The notes beneath the pieces were generated by a model. The model ran no database searches. It saw only the letters and a program-made list of their open reading frames with translations, and was not told the origin of the DNA. This document shows, in pieces, positions 49,721 through 59,267 of a stretch of 64,000 bases of DNA. The stretch is from Acerihabitans sp047324305 (lineage in GTDB: Bacteria; Pseudomonadota; Gammaproteobacteria; Enterobacterales; Enterobacteriaceae). A program made the translations under genes and the position numbers. The stretch is taken from the NCBI RefSeq assembly GCF_047324305.1, contig NZ_CP178740.1:5704001-5768000 (forward strand), in the 5' to 3' direction. Each line of letters begins with the position of its first letter. Position 1 is the stretch's first letter.

Positions 49721-50812
49721 ATGAAATATAGCATCCTTGCAGTGATGATCCCGGCTTTGTTAGCGTCGGGAGTAGCCAGCGCGGCTGAGGTGTATAATAA
49801 AGACGGCAATAAACTGGATTTGTACGGCAAAGTGGACGGTCTGCATTACTTTGCTGATGATGATGGCTACGCGTCCGACGGCGATCAGTCTTATGTGCGT
49901 TTCGGCTTCAAAGGCGAGACACAAATCAACGATCAGCTGACCGGCTATGGCCAATGGGAATATAACATCCAGGCTAACAAAACCGAAGGCGGCGACGATG
50001 CCACCGACGGCACCAAAACCCGTTTGGGTTTTGCCGGCTTGAAATTTGCCGATTACGGTTCATTTGACTACGGCCGTAATTACGGCGTGGTATACGATGC
50101 CCTGGGCTGGACGGATATGCTGCCGGAGTTCGGTGGTGAAACCGCCTACACCGATAACTTTATGGTCGGCCGTACCACGGGTGTTGCCACCTACCGTAAT
50201 ACCAATTTCTTCGGCCTGGTCGACGGCCTGGGTTTTGCCCTGCAGTACCAGGGTAAAAACGATCGGTCGGATATCGCCCGCTCGAACGGCGACGGCTACG
50301 GCGGTTCAATTTCGTATATTTCGCCCATCGGTGTCGGCGTTGTCGGCGCTTACTCTTCCTCGGATCGCACCGATAGCCAGAACCTGGCCACCGTTGGCCA
50401 GGGCGACCGTGCCGAACAGTGGGCGACCTCACTGAAATATGACGCCAACAACCTTTATCTGGCCGCCACTTATGGCGAAACCCGTAACGCCACCTATATC
50501 GACGGCACGACCCCGGCCGGCGTCGATGTGGTGGGCTTTGCCAACAAAACCCAGGATTTCCTGCTGGTGGCGCAATATCAGTTCGACTTCGGTCTGCGTC
50601 CGTCCATCGGCTATACCCAGTCCAAGGCTAAGGACGTTGAAGGCATCGGAGACGTTGACTTGATTAAATACTACGAAGTCGGCGCCACCTATTACTTCAA
50701 CAAGAACATGTCGACCTATGTTGATTACATTATCAACCGCATCGACGATGATAACTCCCTTGGCGTCAACAGCGGCGACGTTGTGGCCCTGGGCCTGGTT
50801 TATCAGTTCTGA
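49721..50812 (+). CDS. Outer-membrane porin of the OmpC/OmpF family, copy 2
   Basis: A 363-residue porin with no length difference from copy 1. The signal peptide ends at residues 19-21 (Ala-Ser-Ala). LGWTDMLPEFGGET and the terminal GLVYQF are the same. Differences include Asp for neutral or basic residues in loops (GDRAEQ for GKRAEQ, TDSQNLATVG for TNSQNLAPYG, IDDDNSLGVNSGD for IYEDNQLSRNRGN), which makes this copy more acidic at the cell surface. A strong terminator follows. Confidence 0.95.
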   Translation: MKYSILAVMIPALLASGVASAAEVYNKDGNKLDLYGKVDGLHYFADDDGYASDGDQSYVRFGFKGETQINDQLTGYGQWEYNIQANKTEGGDDATDGTKTRLGFAGLKFADYGSFDYGRNYGVVYDALGWTDMLPEFGGETAYTDNFMVGRTTGVATYRNTNFFGLVDGLGFALQYQGKNDRSDIARSNGDGYGGSISYISPIGVGVVGAYSSSDRTDSQNLATVGQGDRAEQWATSLKYDANNLYLAATYGETRNATYIDGTTPAGVDVVGFANKTQDFLLVAQYQFDFGLRPSIGYTQSKAKDVEGIGDVDLIKYYEVGATYYFNKNMSTYVDYIINRIDDDNSLGVNSGDVVALGLVYQF

Positions 50813-50830
50813 TTCAGGTATCGCATTATC

Positions 50831-50861
50831 GACGGCCCGCATCGCTGCGGGCCGTTTTTTT
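50831..50861 (+). terminator. Rho-independent terminator after porin 2
   Basis: A perfect 10 bp stem (ACGGCCCGCA / TGCGGGCCGT) with a TCGC loop followed by seven Ts, 18 bp after the stop codon. Porin 1 has no such terminator. Confidence 0.95.
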
Positions 50862-51074
50862 TCCGCCCGCCCAATAATTATTCTCTCCCGGCGGAGGGTT
50901 TGCGTCCGCGCGGGCATGGCGGCGGATAACTGGCAAAAGCTGGCCATAAGCCTGGTTTTCGCCGGCCAATACCGCGCCTGGCGCGAATAAAATGCAGGTC
51001 GCCGTCATTACGCGGGTGAAGCGCGCCGTGCCCCAGGTACTCGCGTATTGTGGCAATTTCGGCGAGGGCGCATC

Positions 51075-52775
51075 CTAGCCTTTGATTTCCCGCTCGTTGT
51101 CCCCGTCCAATTGGCCGCTGCGGGAGATATCGCCAAGCAGTTGCTCCAGTTTTTCCTCCGACAGCGGTTTGGAAAATAAGAACCCCTGCAGCTGGGTACA
51201 GCCGGCGTCCACCAGAAATTGCTGCTGCTCGGGCGTCTCCACCCCTTCGGCAATCACCTCGAGGTTCAGTTTTACCCCCAGGTGGGAGACGGCGGTGACG
51301 ATGGCGGCGGTGTCCTTTAACTGGGTGACGAACTGCACGAAGGAACGATCGATTTTTACGCTGTCGACGACGATATCTTTCAGCAGGCTGAGGCTGGAAT
51401 AACCGGTGCCGAAATCATCCAGGGAAATCCGCACCCCCGCCTCGCGCAGCAGGACCAGTTGATGTTTGCTGTTGGCATCGGAATTCATGATGGCCGTTTC
51501 GGTAAGTTCCAGCTCCAGGCGTTCCGGCGGGAAACGCAGCTCGGCCAGCAGCGCCAGCACCATACGGGCGAATCCGCCGTCGCGCAGCTGAATAGGCGAC
51601 ACGTTGACCGACAGCGATAAATCGCCCCAGCGCAGCATCTCGCGGCACGCCTGGCGCAGAATAAACTTGCCCAGGGGAATAATCAGCCCGGTTTCCTCGG
51701 CCAGGGGCACGAACTGCACCGGGGAAATTTCGCCCAGCTCCTCGTCATGCCACCGCGCCAGCGCCTCTACGCCGATAATATGGTTGTCGGCGGCGCGAAT
51801 CAGCGGTTGGTAGGCGCAGGTAATATCCCGGCCCGACGACAGGGCGTTGGCCAGCGCCTTTTCCATGCGCCGCTTGCTGCTCAGGCTGGCGTCGAGCGAC
51901 TCGGAATAGAAACAGTGCACGTTTTTACCCTGCCGTTTCGCCTCATACAGGGCGGCGTCCGCCTTGCGCAGCAGTTCGCCGGCGGTGATAACCGCCTCGG
52001 TAATCACCGTCACGCCCACCGATACCGTGACAAAAGGCGACGCGCCGGTCAGCGTAAACGGCGTTTGCGTCAGGTTGACGATCCGGCGGCACAATTCTTC
52101 CGCCTGGGCGCTCGCGAGGGGGTTATCGGTGAGCAGGGAAAACTCGTCGCCACCCATCCTGGCGACCAGGCTTGCCTGCGGCGCCACGCCCTGCAGCCGG
52201 CGGGCAAATTCGCACAGCACAAAGTCCCCGGCCTGGTGGCCGTAGGTATCGTTAATATTTTTAAAACCGTCGAGATCCATCAGCAGCAGCAGGCCGCCGG
52301 CATGCTTGCCAACCCCGGGCACCACCACCTGGTTGAGCTGTTCATAAAGCGCGGTGCGGTTGTGCAGTCCGGTCAGGATATCATGGTAGGCCAGGTAACG
52401 GGTCTGGGCCTCGGATTCGCGCAGGATGGTAATATCATTGAGCGAGACCAGCACATAGGGCACGTCATGAAAGATAATGCGCGAGCAGCGCACCATCATC
52501 GACGTCTGCCCATTGTTCCGGTTCAGCATCTGATGCTCGTATTCCACATCTTCACCGGTTTCCAGAACGTAACGATCCCGCTCGGTAATGATGTCCACCA
52601 GCTTATCGTCAAGGCCGGCCAGCGGAGAATGCCCCAGCATCTCCCCCGGCGATTTACCGAATAATTCGCAGGCTTTGCGATTCAGGAACACCACCCGCTG
52701 CTGTTCATCTTTCAGGAATGTGGCGTCAGGCAGCGCGTTCAATACCGCCTGGCAGACTGCAAGATTATTAAACAT
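51075..52775 (-). CDS. PAS-GGDEF-EAL cyclic-di-GMP signalling protein
   Basis: A 566-residue cytoplasmic protein with no membrane segment. An N-terminal PAS domain (about 10-120) is followed by a diguanylate cyclase domain with intact GGDEF at about 208-212 and no RxxD inhibitory site just before it. The phosphodiesterase domain has intact EAL at about 337-339, plus DDFGTGYSSL and EGVET motifs. Both activities may be functional, with the PAS domain deciding between them. The frame is open from a TTG at 52808, but the ATG at 52775 gives the usual N-terminus; neither start has a strong ribosome site. The gene stands alone. Confidence 0.92.
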   Translation of the reverse strand: MFNNLAVCQAVLNALPDATFLKDEQQRVVFLNRKACELFGKSPGEMLGHSPLAGLDDKLVDIITERDRYVLETGEDVEYEHQMLNRNNGQTSMMVRCSRIIFHDVPYVLVSLNDITILRESEAQTRYLAYHDILTGLHNRTALYEQLNQVVVPGVGKHAGGLLLLMDLDGFKNINDTYGHQAGDFVLCEFARRLQGVAPQASLVARMGGDEFSLLTDNPLASAQAEELCRRIVNLTQTPFTLTGASPFVTVSVGVTVITEAVITAGELLRKADAALYEAKRQGKNVHCFYSESLDASLSSKRRMEKALANALSSGRDITCAYQPLIRAADNHIIGVEALARWHDEELGEISPVQFVPLAEETGLIIPLGKFILRQACREMLRWGDLSLSVNVSPIQLRDGGFARMVLALLAELRFPPERLELELTETAIMNSDANSKHQLVLLREAGVRISLDDFGTGYSSLSLLKDIVVDSVKIDRSFVQFVTQLKDTAAIVTAVSHLGVKLNLEVIAEGVETPEQQQFLVDAGCTQLQGFLFSKPLSEEKLEQLLGDISRSGQLDGDNEREIKG

Positions 52776-52975
52776 GGCATGGGCATCCCGTATGAATCGG
52801 TACCCCAAGATTAGCAGATTTGTCCCTGCCTGCGCACAAGTTTACCGCCGGTGTCCCCGCGCTCACGAGACGATATGATCGGACGCGCGGTGTCGCCGCC
52901 AGGAAAGCGGGCGGCGCTCCCGGCCTGAGCGCGCCCCGGCGACAAACAGCTCCGCCCGATCCGGACGCGTCCGCG

Positions 52976-54511
52976 TCAGGATGGCGCGGCGGTGGCGGCC
53001 GCGGACGGCGTTTCCCGCCCGTCGGCTTCCTCGTCCCACAGATCGCCCATGGCCAGCTCCAGGCGTTTAAACAACCGGTAGCGGGTGGAATGGAAAGCGT
53101 GCAAAGCCTCGTCCGGCAGGTAGCCGGTCGGGGTAAGGGTGACCGCGTGGGCCACGCCCGCCGACATATCGGCATAGACTCCCACCCCGACCCCGGCGCA
53201 AATCGCTGCGCCCAGCGCGCCGGTTTCGCTACAGTCCGCCACCCGAATCGGGATGCCCAGCACATTGGCGAACATTTGCGGCCAGATGCAGCTGCGCGCC
53301 GCGCCGCCCGAGAGGGTCGCCCGCGTAAAGGGGATACCCGCGGCGCGCAGCCGGTCGATATGGGCGCGATGGGCGAAGGTGACGCCTTCAAACAGCGCAA
53401 ACAGCATATCGGCGCGGGTATGCCAGCCGTTCAGGCCGTAAAAACCGGCTTTCGCCGGGCCGTCCTTGCGCCCGGAGTAGAGATAGGGATGGTATAACGG
53501 CAACTGGACGCTGGGCTTGACCGCCGCGACGCTGGCGCTGCAGCGCGCCGCGCCGCCGCCGTCGCGGCCGTCGTCGAACTCGCGGATAAACCAGTCCAGG
53601 TTGGCGGCGGAGGTGGCGCTGGCTTCGATGGCCATATAGCGGTCCCGCTCAATAATGGAATTCATAAATACCGGGCGCCGGTAATTTGGCGCGTCCACGA
53701 CCACCTGGTTGATGCTCCAGGTGCCGGCGACTATGGACGCCTCGCCGGTATGCACCACCCCAGAGCCGATGGCGCTGGCCACCACGTCGAAAATGCCCGC
53801 CACCACCGGGATGCCGCGCGGCAGGCCGGTAAGCCGCGCCGCCCGCGCGGTGACATGTCCCCTGATATCGCAGGATTCACGCAGCGCCGGCAGCAGCGGC
53901 AGCGCATCGGCCAGATCATAAAGCGCCATCAGTTCGGCATCATATTGGCGGGTGCGGTAATTGAGCAGGCCCGATCCCGCCGCGTCCGAGACCTCGCCCG
54001 ACGCGACGCCGCTTAAGAAATGGCCGATCACGTCTTTGGCAAACAGCACCGTGCCGATGCGCCGGTACAGATCCGGGGCATGGCGCTTCAGCCAGCTGAG
54101 CAGCACCGGCGTGGCCGCGGCCCAGGGCTTTTGCAGGCAGCATTGATAAATGGCCCCGGCAAGGCCCGCCTGTTCCAGTTCCCGCACCAGGCCGGCGGCC
54201 CGGCTGTCGATGGACTGAATGCCGATAAGCGGCTCCCCTGCCTGATCGAGCGCATACAGGCCGTTGCCGTGACCCGCCGCGCCCACGGCGATAACCTTAC
54301 GCGGGTCAACGGCTGCGCGCGCCAGGCAATCGCGGATCGCCTGCGTTGCGCCCTGGTAGATATCCGCCAGCGGACGTTCGGCGTAGCCGGGGCGGGGTTG
54401 ATGTGTGGCGCCGCCGCGCTCCGCCACCGCCAGCACCCGGCCGCGCAGGTCGAACAGCACGGCTTTGATCATGGTATTACCGGCATCTATACCTAACAGA
54501 CATGCGTCCAT
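52976..54511 (-). CDS. FGGY-family carbohydrate (polyol) kinase, EryA/LsrK-like
   Basis: A 511-residue sugar kinase. The N-terminal phosphate motif LLGIDAGNTMIKAVLFD (about 5-21) and the C-terminal adenosine motif SGGAARSCIWPQMFANVLG (about 401-419) are typical. FAKDVIGHFLSG near residue 158 holds the likely catalytic Asp region, and GIFDVVASAIGSG near 250 the second. The family phosphorylates polyols or ketoses such as erythritol, glycerol, xylulose and AI-2. Here it is the last gene of the operon with a GlpD-like dehydrogenase and an aldolase, which fits phosphorylation of an imported polyol. Exact substrate unknown. Confidence 0.9.
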   Translation of the reverse strand: MDACLLGIDAGNTMIKAVLFDLRGRVLAVAERGGATHQPRPGYAERPLADIYQGATQAIRDCLARAAVDPRKVIAVGAAGHGNGLYALDQAGEPLIGIQSIDSRAAGLVRELEQAGLAGAIYQCCLQKPWAAATPVLLSWLKRHAPDLYRRIGTVLFAKDVIGHFLSGVASGEVSDAAGSGLLNYRTRQYDAELMALYDLADALPLLPALRESCDIRGHVTARAARLTGLPRGIPVVAGIFDVVASAIGSGVVHTGEASIVAGTWSINQVVVDAPNYRRPVFMNSIIERDRYMAIEASATSAANLDWFIREFDDGRDGGGAARCSASVAAVKPSVQLPLYHPYLYSGRKDGPAKAGFYGLNGWHTRADMLFALFEGVTFAHRAHIDRLRAAGIPFTRATLSGGAARSCIWPQMFANVLGIPIRVADCSETGALGAAICAGVGVGVYADMSAGVAHAVTLTPTGYLPDEALHAFHSTRYRLFKRLELAMGDLWDEEADGRETPSAAATAAPS

Positions 54512-54549
54512 ATAACGTCTCCACAGAGAAGGGTACGATGGCGCACGGC

Positions 54550-55410
54550 TTAAGCGCCGGAACCGGCCTGGCCGCGCCGGTAGATCTCAAACGCGGTGGG
54601 ACCGTCGGCGCCCTGGTGGATAATGGCCATCAGGGCCCTGACCACCTGGGCGGGATTACTGTGCTGGTACACGTTGCGGCCATAGACCATGCCGCTGGCG
54701 CCCTGGGCCATCAGGCCGGCGGTTTTTTCCAGCACCGTCTCCAGCCGGCCCTTGCCGCCGCCGCGAACCAGCGTCGGGCAGCGGGCGGCCTGCACCACGC
54801 GGTGGAAATCCTCCACCCGGTCGGTGGGATCGGCCTTGACGATATCGGCCCCCAGTTCCCGGGCCAGGCGCACCAGGGGCACGATTTTCTCCACATCGCC
54901 AATCGAGGCGTAGGCGGCGCCCTGCCCGGCCGGGGCCATCACCAGCGGCTCTATCATCAGCGGCATGGCGTATTTATCGCACGCATGGCGCAGGCGGCCG
55001 ATATTTTCCACGCACTGGCGGAAGATGCCCGGCTCGTCGGGGATCATATACAGGTTAACCACCACCGCCGCCGCGTCCAGTCGCAGCGCGGCCAGGATCG
55101 GCTCCTCCGGGTTGTGCAGCACCGCCCACATCTCGCGATGGCGCGCGCTGTTATAGGCGTTGCCCACGTCGGCGCGCATCACCAGCGCCGGCTTGCCGGG
55201 CTGGTCGACCCCGGCCAGCAGATCGGCCTGGCCGTAATTAACCTGGATGGCGTCCGGCCCGGCGGCGACCAGGCTGGCCATCACGGCGGGCATATCCTCC
55301 AGGCCGACGAGGAAATCCGGCTCGTTGGCGATACCGTGATCGATGGCCACGTCCAGGCAACGCCCCTGGCGGAACAGACGGCTCATGCGGGCTTTAGGAT
55401 TGAATGACAT
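54550..55410 (-). CDS. Class I aldolase of the DhnA/LsrF family
   Basis: A 286-residue TIM-barrel protein. The ATG at 55410 is preceded by GGAG and gives MSFNPKARMSRLFRQG; a longer frame upstream overlaps the dehydrogenase gene and is rejected. The substrate motif VAIDHG (Asp24, His25) and Schiff-base Lys192 in ADIVKADPTD match archaeal fructose-bisphosphate aldolase and LsrF, as does GASGMVYGRNVYQ near the C-terminus. It may cleave the ketose phosphate made by the dehydrogenase and kinase. The gene overlaps the dehydrogenase gene by 17 bp. Confidence 0.88.
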   Translation of the reverse strand: MSFNPKARMSRLFRQGRCLDVAIDHGIANEPDFLVGLEDMPAVMASLVAAGPDAIQVNYGQADLLAGVDQPGKPALVMRADVGNAYNSARHREMWAVLHNPEEPILAALRLDAAAVVVNLYMIPDEPGIFRQCVENIGRLRHACDKYAMPLMIEPLVMAPAGQGAAYASIGDVEKIVPLVRLARELGADIVKADPTDRVEDFHRVVQAARCPTLVRGGGKGRLETVLEKTAGLMAQGASGMVYGRNVYQHSNPAQVVRALMAIIHQGADGPTAFEIYRRGQAGSGA

Positions 55411-57205
55411 CGTGCGCTCCTTGGGCGGATGGATGGGGGATGGGTTGCGGCGCGGGCGCTGCCAGCCGCGCCAGGCCGTGACGCCCGGCAAGGCTCTCCA
55501 GGGCGGCGGCAAGGCTGGCGCGCCGTTCATCGTCGCTTAAGCCCAGCGCCTGCGCCACGATTTCCGTGACTTCGGCGACAAGCTCAGGAGTCAGTTCGCC
55601 GGCGATGGCCATGGCGGTGCGGCGCACCAGCACATCTTCCGGCCTCACCACCTGCTCGCGGGCGATCAGGAAGCGCAGCTCATTGACCGTATAGCCGGGA
55701 TGATGGCGCAGCGGGCGATCGGGCGTTCGGGTGACGAAATCCAGCAGCGCGGTCACGCGGCCGCCGTAACGGGATACCCATTGGGCCACCCGCGCCGCAT
55801 CGCTATGATAATGCGCCGCCAGTTCCCCGATCCAGGCCGGTCGCTCCGCCTGGCCGGGTAAATCCCGGCCGCCGCCGATGGCCAGGTCTTCCGTCGTCAC
55901 CCGGCGCCGCTCGCCCAGGTGGCGCAGCGCCAGATCCGCCGCCTGGGCGCCGAAGGCGCGGAAAGTGGTCCACTTCCCGCCCACCAGGCACAGGGTGGTA
56001 AACGGCCGCCCGGGCGCAGGGGGAATGACCTTAAGCGAGTGATTGCGGGAAATGCGGCCGTTCACGGTGGTATCGCTCACCGGCAGGGGACGGATGCCGC
56101 AAAAGGTATACAGGATCTCCTCGTCGGCGATGGCGATACGCGGAAAGACAAAGCGCAGCGAGTCGAGGATATAGCGCTTTTCATCCTCCGCGCAAATCAC
56201 GTCGTCCGGATCGTCGGTGCGGATATCCGTAGACCCGACCAGCACATTGCCGAAGTAGGGAAACAGAATGCATACCCGCCCCTCCTGGTTTTCGTAATAC
56301 ACCATGCCGCCGTTTAACGCCGCCAGCAGCCGGGCGTTGCGCACGATAAGATGCGACCCCTTGGTGCCGCCGATAAGCCGCGGCGCCGCGGCCGCGGGGC
56401 TCAGCACCCCGTTAAGCCGGTCAATCCAGGCGCCGGTGGCGTTGATCACCAGTTCCGGCGCCAGGGTAAAGGTTTCGCCGCTCTGGCCGTCGCGCAGGGT
56501 CACCACGCCGTCGTCCATGCCCGCCAGGCTAAGATAATTGATCGCCAGCGCCTGCGGATTGGCCCGTTCGCTGTCCTCGATAAGTTCGATCCCCAGCCGC
56601 TCCGGATAGTTGATCCAGGCGTCATAATAGGTGGCGCTGCATTTGACCCAATCGTTGAATTCCGGCCATTGGCGACGGGTTTCGCCGCCGCCCGTCAGCC
56701 GATGGCGTGGCATGGCGCCCTGCGCGCGCGTATACAGATCGTAGAGCGAAAGGCCGGCCTTGATCACCATGGCCCCCCGGCGCGACGGCCGCTCGGTCAG
56801 GCCGACAAAGCGCTTGCCGGCGTTCACCAATCCGGAACAGTAGGAATCAATGGGCACAGTGGTGCGCAGCGGCATTACATAGTGCGGGGCGTTTTTCAGC
56901 AGCCGGTCGCGCTCGACCACCGATTCCTTGACCAGGGCAAACTCACCGGTCTCAAGATAACGCAGCCCACCGTGGATCATGCGCGACAGCGCTCCGCTGG
57001 CCGCCTGGCACCAGTCCCCCTGCTCCACCAGAATGGCGGGAATGCCCTGCAGCGCCAGTTCGCGGAAGGTACTGATGCCGTTAATGCCGCCGCCGACGAT
57101 CAGCACCGGCGTCGCGCGGCGGCGGCGCAGCTCGGCCAGGCGCCCGGCGCGGTCGGACAGGGTCGCCGCCTGCGGGTCTTCCGTGGAATTCGTGCTGTTT
57201 AACAT
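55394..57205 (-). CDS. FAD-dependent polyol-phosphate dehydrogenase, GlpD/EryB-like
   Basis: A 603-residue flavoprotein of the glycerol-3-phosphate dehydrogenase family. FAD-binding VLIVGGGINGISTFRELALQG begins near residue 34, SRMIHGGLRYLETGEF near 75 is the family signature, and VGSTDIRTDDPDD and KWTTFRAFGAQAADLA are conserved further on. The C-terminal helical domain is as in GlpD. It differs from GlpD in length (GlpD about 500) and in its context with a kinase and aldolase, which resembles EryB, erythritol-phosphate dehydrogenase. GGAGG lies 6 bp before the ATG, and it overlaps the regulator gene by 7 bp. Confidence 0.88.
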   Translation of the reverse strand: MLNSTNSTEDPQAATLSDRAGRLAELRRRRATPVLIVGGGINGISTFRELALQGIPAILVEQGDWCQAASGALSRMIHGGLRYLETGEFALVKESVVERDRLLKNAPHYVMPLRTTVPIDSYCSGLVNAGKRFVGLTERPSRRGAMVIKAGLSLYDLYTRAQGAMPRHRLTGGGETRRQWPEFNDWVKCSATYYDAWINYPERLGIELIEDSERANPQALAINYLSLAGMDDGVVTLRDGQSGETFTLAPELVINATGAWIDRLNGVLSPAAAAPRLIGGTKGSHLIVRNARLLAALNGGMVYYENQEGRVCILFPYFGNVLVGSTDIRTDDPDDVICAEDEKRYILDSLRFVFPRIAIADEEILYTFCGIRPLPVSDTTVNGRISRNHSLKVIPPAPGRPFTTLCLVGGKWTTFRAFGAQAADLALRHLGERRRVTTEDLAIGGGRDLPGQAERPAWIGELAAHYHSDAARVAQWVSRYGGRVTALLDFVTRTPDRPLRHHPGYTVNELRFLIAREQVVRPEDVLVRRTAMAIAGELTPELVAEVTEIVAQALGLSDDERRASLAAALESLAGRHGLARLAAPAPQPIPHPSAQGAHDVIQS

Positions 57206-58194
57206 GCTGCCTCCTGTTGAGGATCCGGCGACGACAGTTCGATAATGCCCGCGGCGGTGGATTCATCGGTGACGATGCCCTTGAGATAGCGTCCGCGCAG
57301 CACGCTGCTGGCCGGTTCGATTTTATCGCTGCCCGCCGCCACGGCAAACGAAAAGGGAATATGCCGCAGTTCTTCCAGGGTCAGGCTCACCAGCCGCTGG
57401 TTATCGGCAAAACAGGCGGGCTGTCCCTGCGCGTCCAGCAGATGCGCCAGCACCTCGCTGCGCGCCCCGCTGGTCTCGACGCTGGCTTGAGCATGCCGCA
57501 CCGATGGGTTTAAATCATAATAACTGGAGCTGGAGGCATGGATCGATCCCAGGCCGACGATGGCGATATCGGCTTCGCGCGCCTGCTGCAACACCTGATG
57601 CACCTGGCTGACCTCCATCAGCATTTGCCGCTGCGCGGGCGTATCGGCAAAGAGCGGCGCGTGGATTTGATACGCCTTGCCGCCAAGTTTGGCCGCCAGT
57701 TCGGACGCCACATGGTTGACGTCGGTATAGTGTTTGCCCTGCACGCAGCCCAGGGCGGGCACCACGTCGACGCGAAACCGGCGCGGCGTGGACAGGGCGT
57801 CCACCATGGCGCTGACGCCCTTGCCGCCGGTGAGGGCAATGGTATCGCCGTCCTTGACGCGGCTGAGCAGGAAATCCGCCGCCGCCGCGCCCACCACGTG
57901 CAAATCGGCGTCGTCGCCGCCTGTCACGTTGGGCGCCACCACCACATCCTGCAACCCGCCGATGCGCGCCAGATCCCGCTCCAGCTGATGGGCGGAAAGA
58001 AACGGCGAGCGGATGGTAATCTCCACCATGCCTGTGTCCCTGCCCTGGCGGATCATCCGGTTAACGGTGGCCACCGATAAATGGGTGTGTTCCGCTATCT
58101 CCGACTGCTTTTTACCGTCCAGGTAATACATCACCAGTACCCGGTAGATCTGGCGCGTCAGGGTAAACGACGGCGGCTCGATAAAATTATCCAT
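57199..58194 (-). CDS. SorC-family regulator of the polyol operon, EryD/LsrR-like
   Basis: A 331-residue regulator. GGGAG is spaced 8 bp from the ATG at 58194, so this is preferred to the ATG at 58200 or GTG at 58203. The helix-turn-helix is KKQSEIAEHTHLSVATVNRMIRQGRDTG (about 28-55), and the sugar-phosphate domain carries ALTGGKGVSAMVDAL near 132 and VGLGSIHASSSSYY near 213. As in ery and lsr systems the regulator is encoded with the genes it likely controls, through the inverted repeat at 61978-62011. Confidence 0.9.
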   Translation of the reverse strand: MDNFIEPPSFTLTRQIYRVLVMYYLDGKKQSEIAEHTHLSVATVNRMIRQGRDTGMVEITIRSPFLSAHQLERDLARIGGLQDVVVAPNVTGGDDADLHVVGAAAADFLLSRVKDGDTIALTGGKGVSAMVDALSTPRRFRVDVVPALGCVQGKHYTDVNHVASELAAKLGGKAYQIHAPLFADTPAQRQMLMEVSQVHQVLQQAREADIAIVGLGSIHASSSSYYDLNPSVRHAQASVETSGARSEVLAHLLDAQGQPACFADNQRLVSLTLEELRHIPFSFAVAAGSDKIEPASSVLRGRYLKGIVTDESTAAGIIELSSPDPQQEAAC

Positions 58195-58230
58195 TAACAT
58201 CACTCCCGGAATCGCGAAGTAGAGAAACGA

Positions 58231-59232
58231 TCAGGCGCTGCGGTATTTATTCATAATATGATCCATTGACACCGCCGCCAGCAATATCAGGCCTTTAATC
58301 AAATCCTGCCAGTAAACCGAGACATTGATCAGGATTAACGAACTGGTGACGATGGACAGCAGGGCCACGCCCAACACCGCGCCGAGGATAGAGCCGGTGC
58401 CGCCCTTCAGGCTGGCGCCGCCGATCACCGCCGCTGCTATCACGTTCAGCTCCATGCCCACGCCAAAGGTCGGGGTCGCGGAACCCAGGCGCGCCATATA
58501 GATAATGCCGGCAAGACCCGCCAGGGTGGAGGTCAGCACCGTCACCAGCAGCTTGATTTTATTCACGCGGATACCGGAATACGCCGCGGCCCGCTCATTG
58601 CTGCCGGTATAAAACACCTTGCGGAACGCCGCGGCCTTGCGCAGCAGGAAATCGAACGCCACCACCAGGATAAAGAACAGGATAATCACAAACGGAACGC
58701 CCGATACCGTGCCCTGGCCGACAAACTTAAACGTGGCGGGCAGGGTAAACAGCGACAGCGGCGTGCCCTGGGTGATAATCATGCACAGCCCGCGCACGAT
58801 AACCATGGCAGCCAGCGAGGCGATAAAATGGCTCAGCCCGATCCGCGTGACGGTCAGTCCCATCAGCAGGCCCACCAGCGCCGCCGCGGCGATGCCGGCC
58901 AGGCTTGCCGTCCAGGGGTCCAGCCCCGACAGGAACAACTGCCCCGCCACCACCATCGACAGGCAAACCACCGACCCCACGGACAAATCGATGCCGCCGA
59001 CAATCAGCAGGATGGTCATGCCCACCACCACGATACCCTCGATGGAAAACGACAGCAGCATCGCCTTCATATTGGCCCAGGTCAGAAAATAGGGCGACGT
59101 GAAGCTCATAATCATGAAAATCAGCATGATGATTACCGTCAGGCCCACTTCCCGCTGCCGGAAAACCGCGCCGAACCAGCGCAGGGGCGCTTTGACGCCT
59201 TTTGCCGATAATAAAAACGTGTTAATGGTCAT
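58231..59232 (-). CDS. Sugar ABC importer permease, RbsC family
   Basis: A 333-residue inner-membrane protein with about nine hydrophobic segments. GGIDLSVGSVVCLSMV near residue 80, LVGLLMGLTVTRIGLSHFIASLAAMVIVRGL near 120 and GSNERAAAYSGIRV near 212 are signatures of the ribose/branched permease family. AGAGG precedes the ATG. A single permease gene implies a homodimer. It works with the ATPase encoded 35 bp upstream and the binding protein at 60870. Confidence 0.94.
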   Translation of the reverse strand: MTINTFLLSAKGVKAPLRWFGAVFRQREVGLTVIIMLIFMIMSFTSPYFLTWANMKAMLLSFSIEGIVVVGMTILLIVGGIDLSVGSVVCLSMVVAGQLFLSGLDPWTASLAGIAAAALVGLLMGLTVTRIGLSHFIASLAAMVIVRGLCMIITQGTPLSLFTLPATFKFVGQGTVSGVPFVIILFFILVVAFDFLLRKAAAFRKVFYTGSNERAAAYSGIRVNKIKLLVTVLTSTLAGLAGIIYMARLGSATPTFGVGMELNVIAAAVIGGASLKGGTGSILGAVLGVALLSIVTSSLILINVSVYWQDLIKGLILLAAVSMDHIMNKYRSA

Positions 59233-59267
59233 GGCGTTACCTCTTACGTTACTGCGCTACCCTGTCG

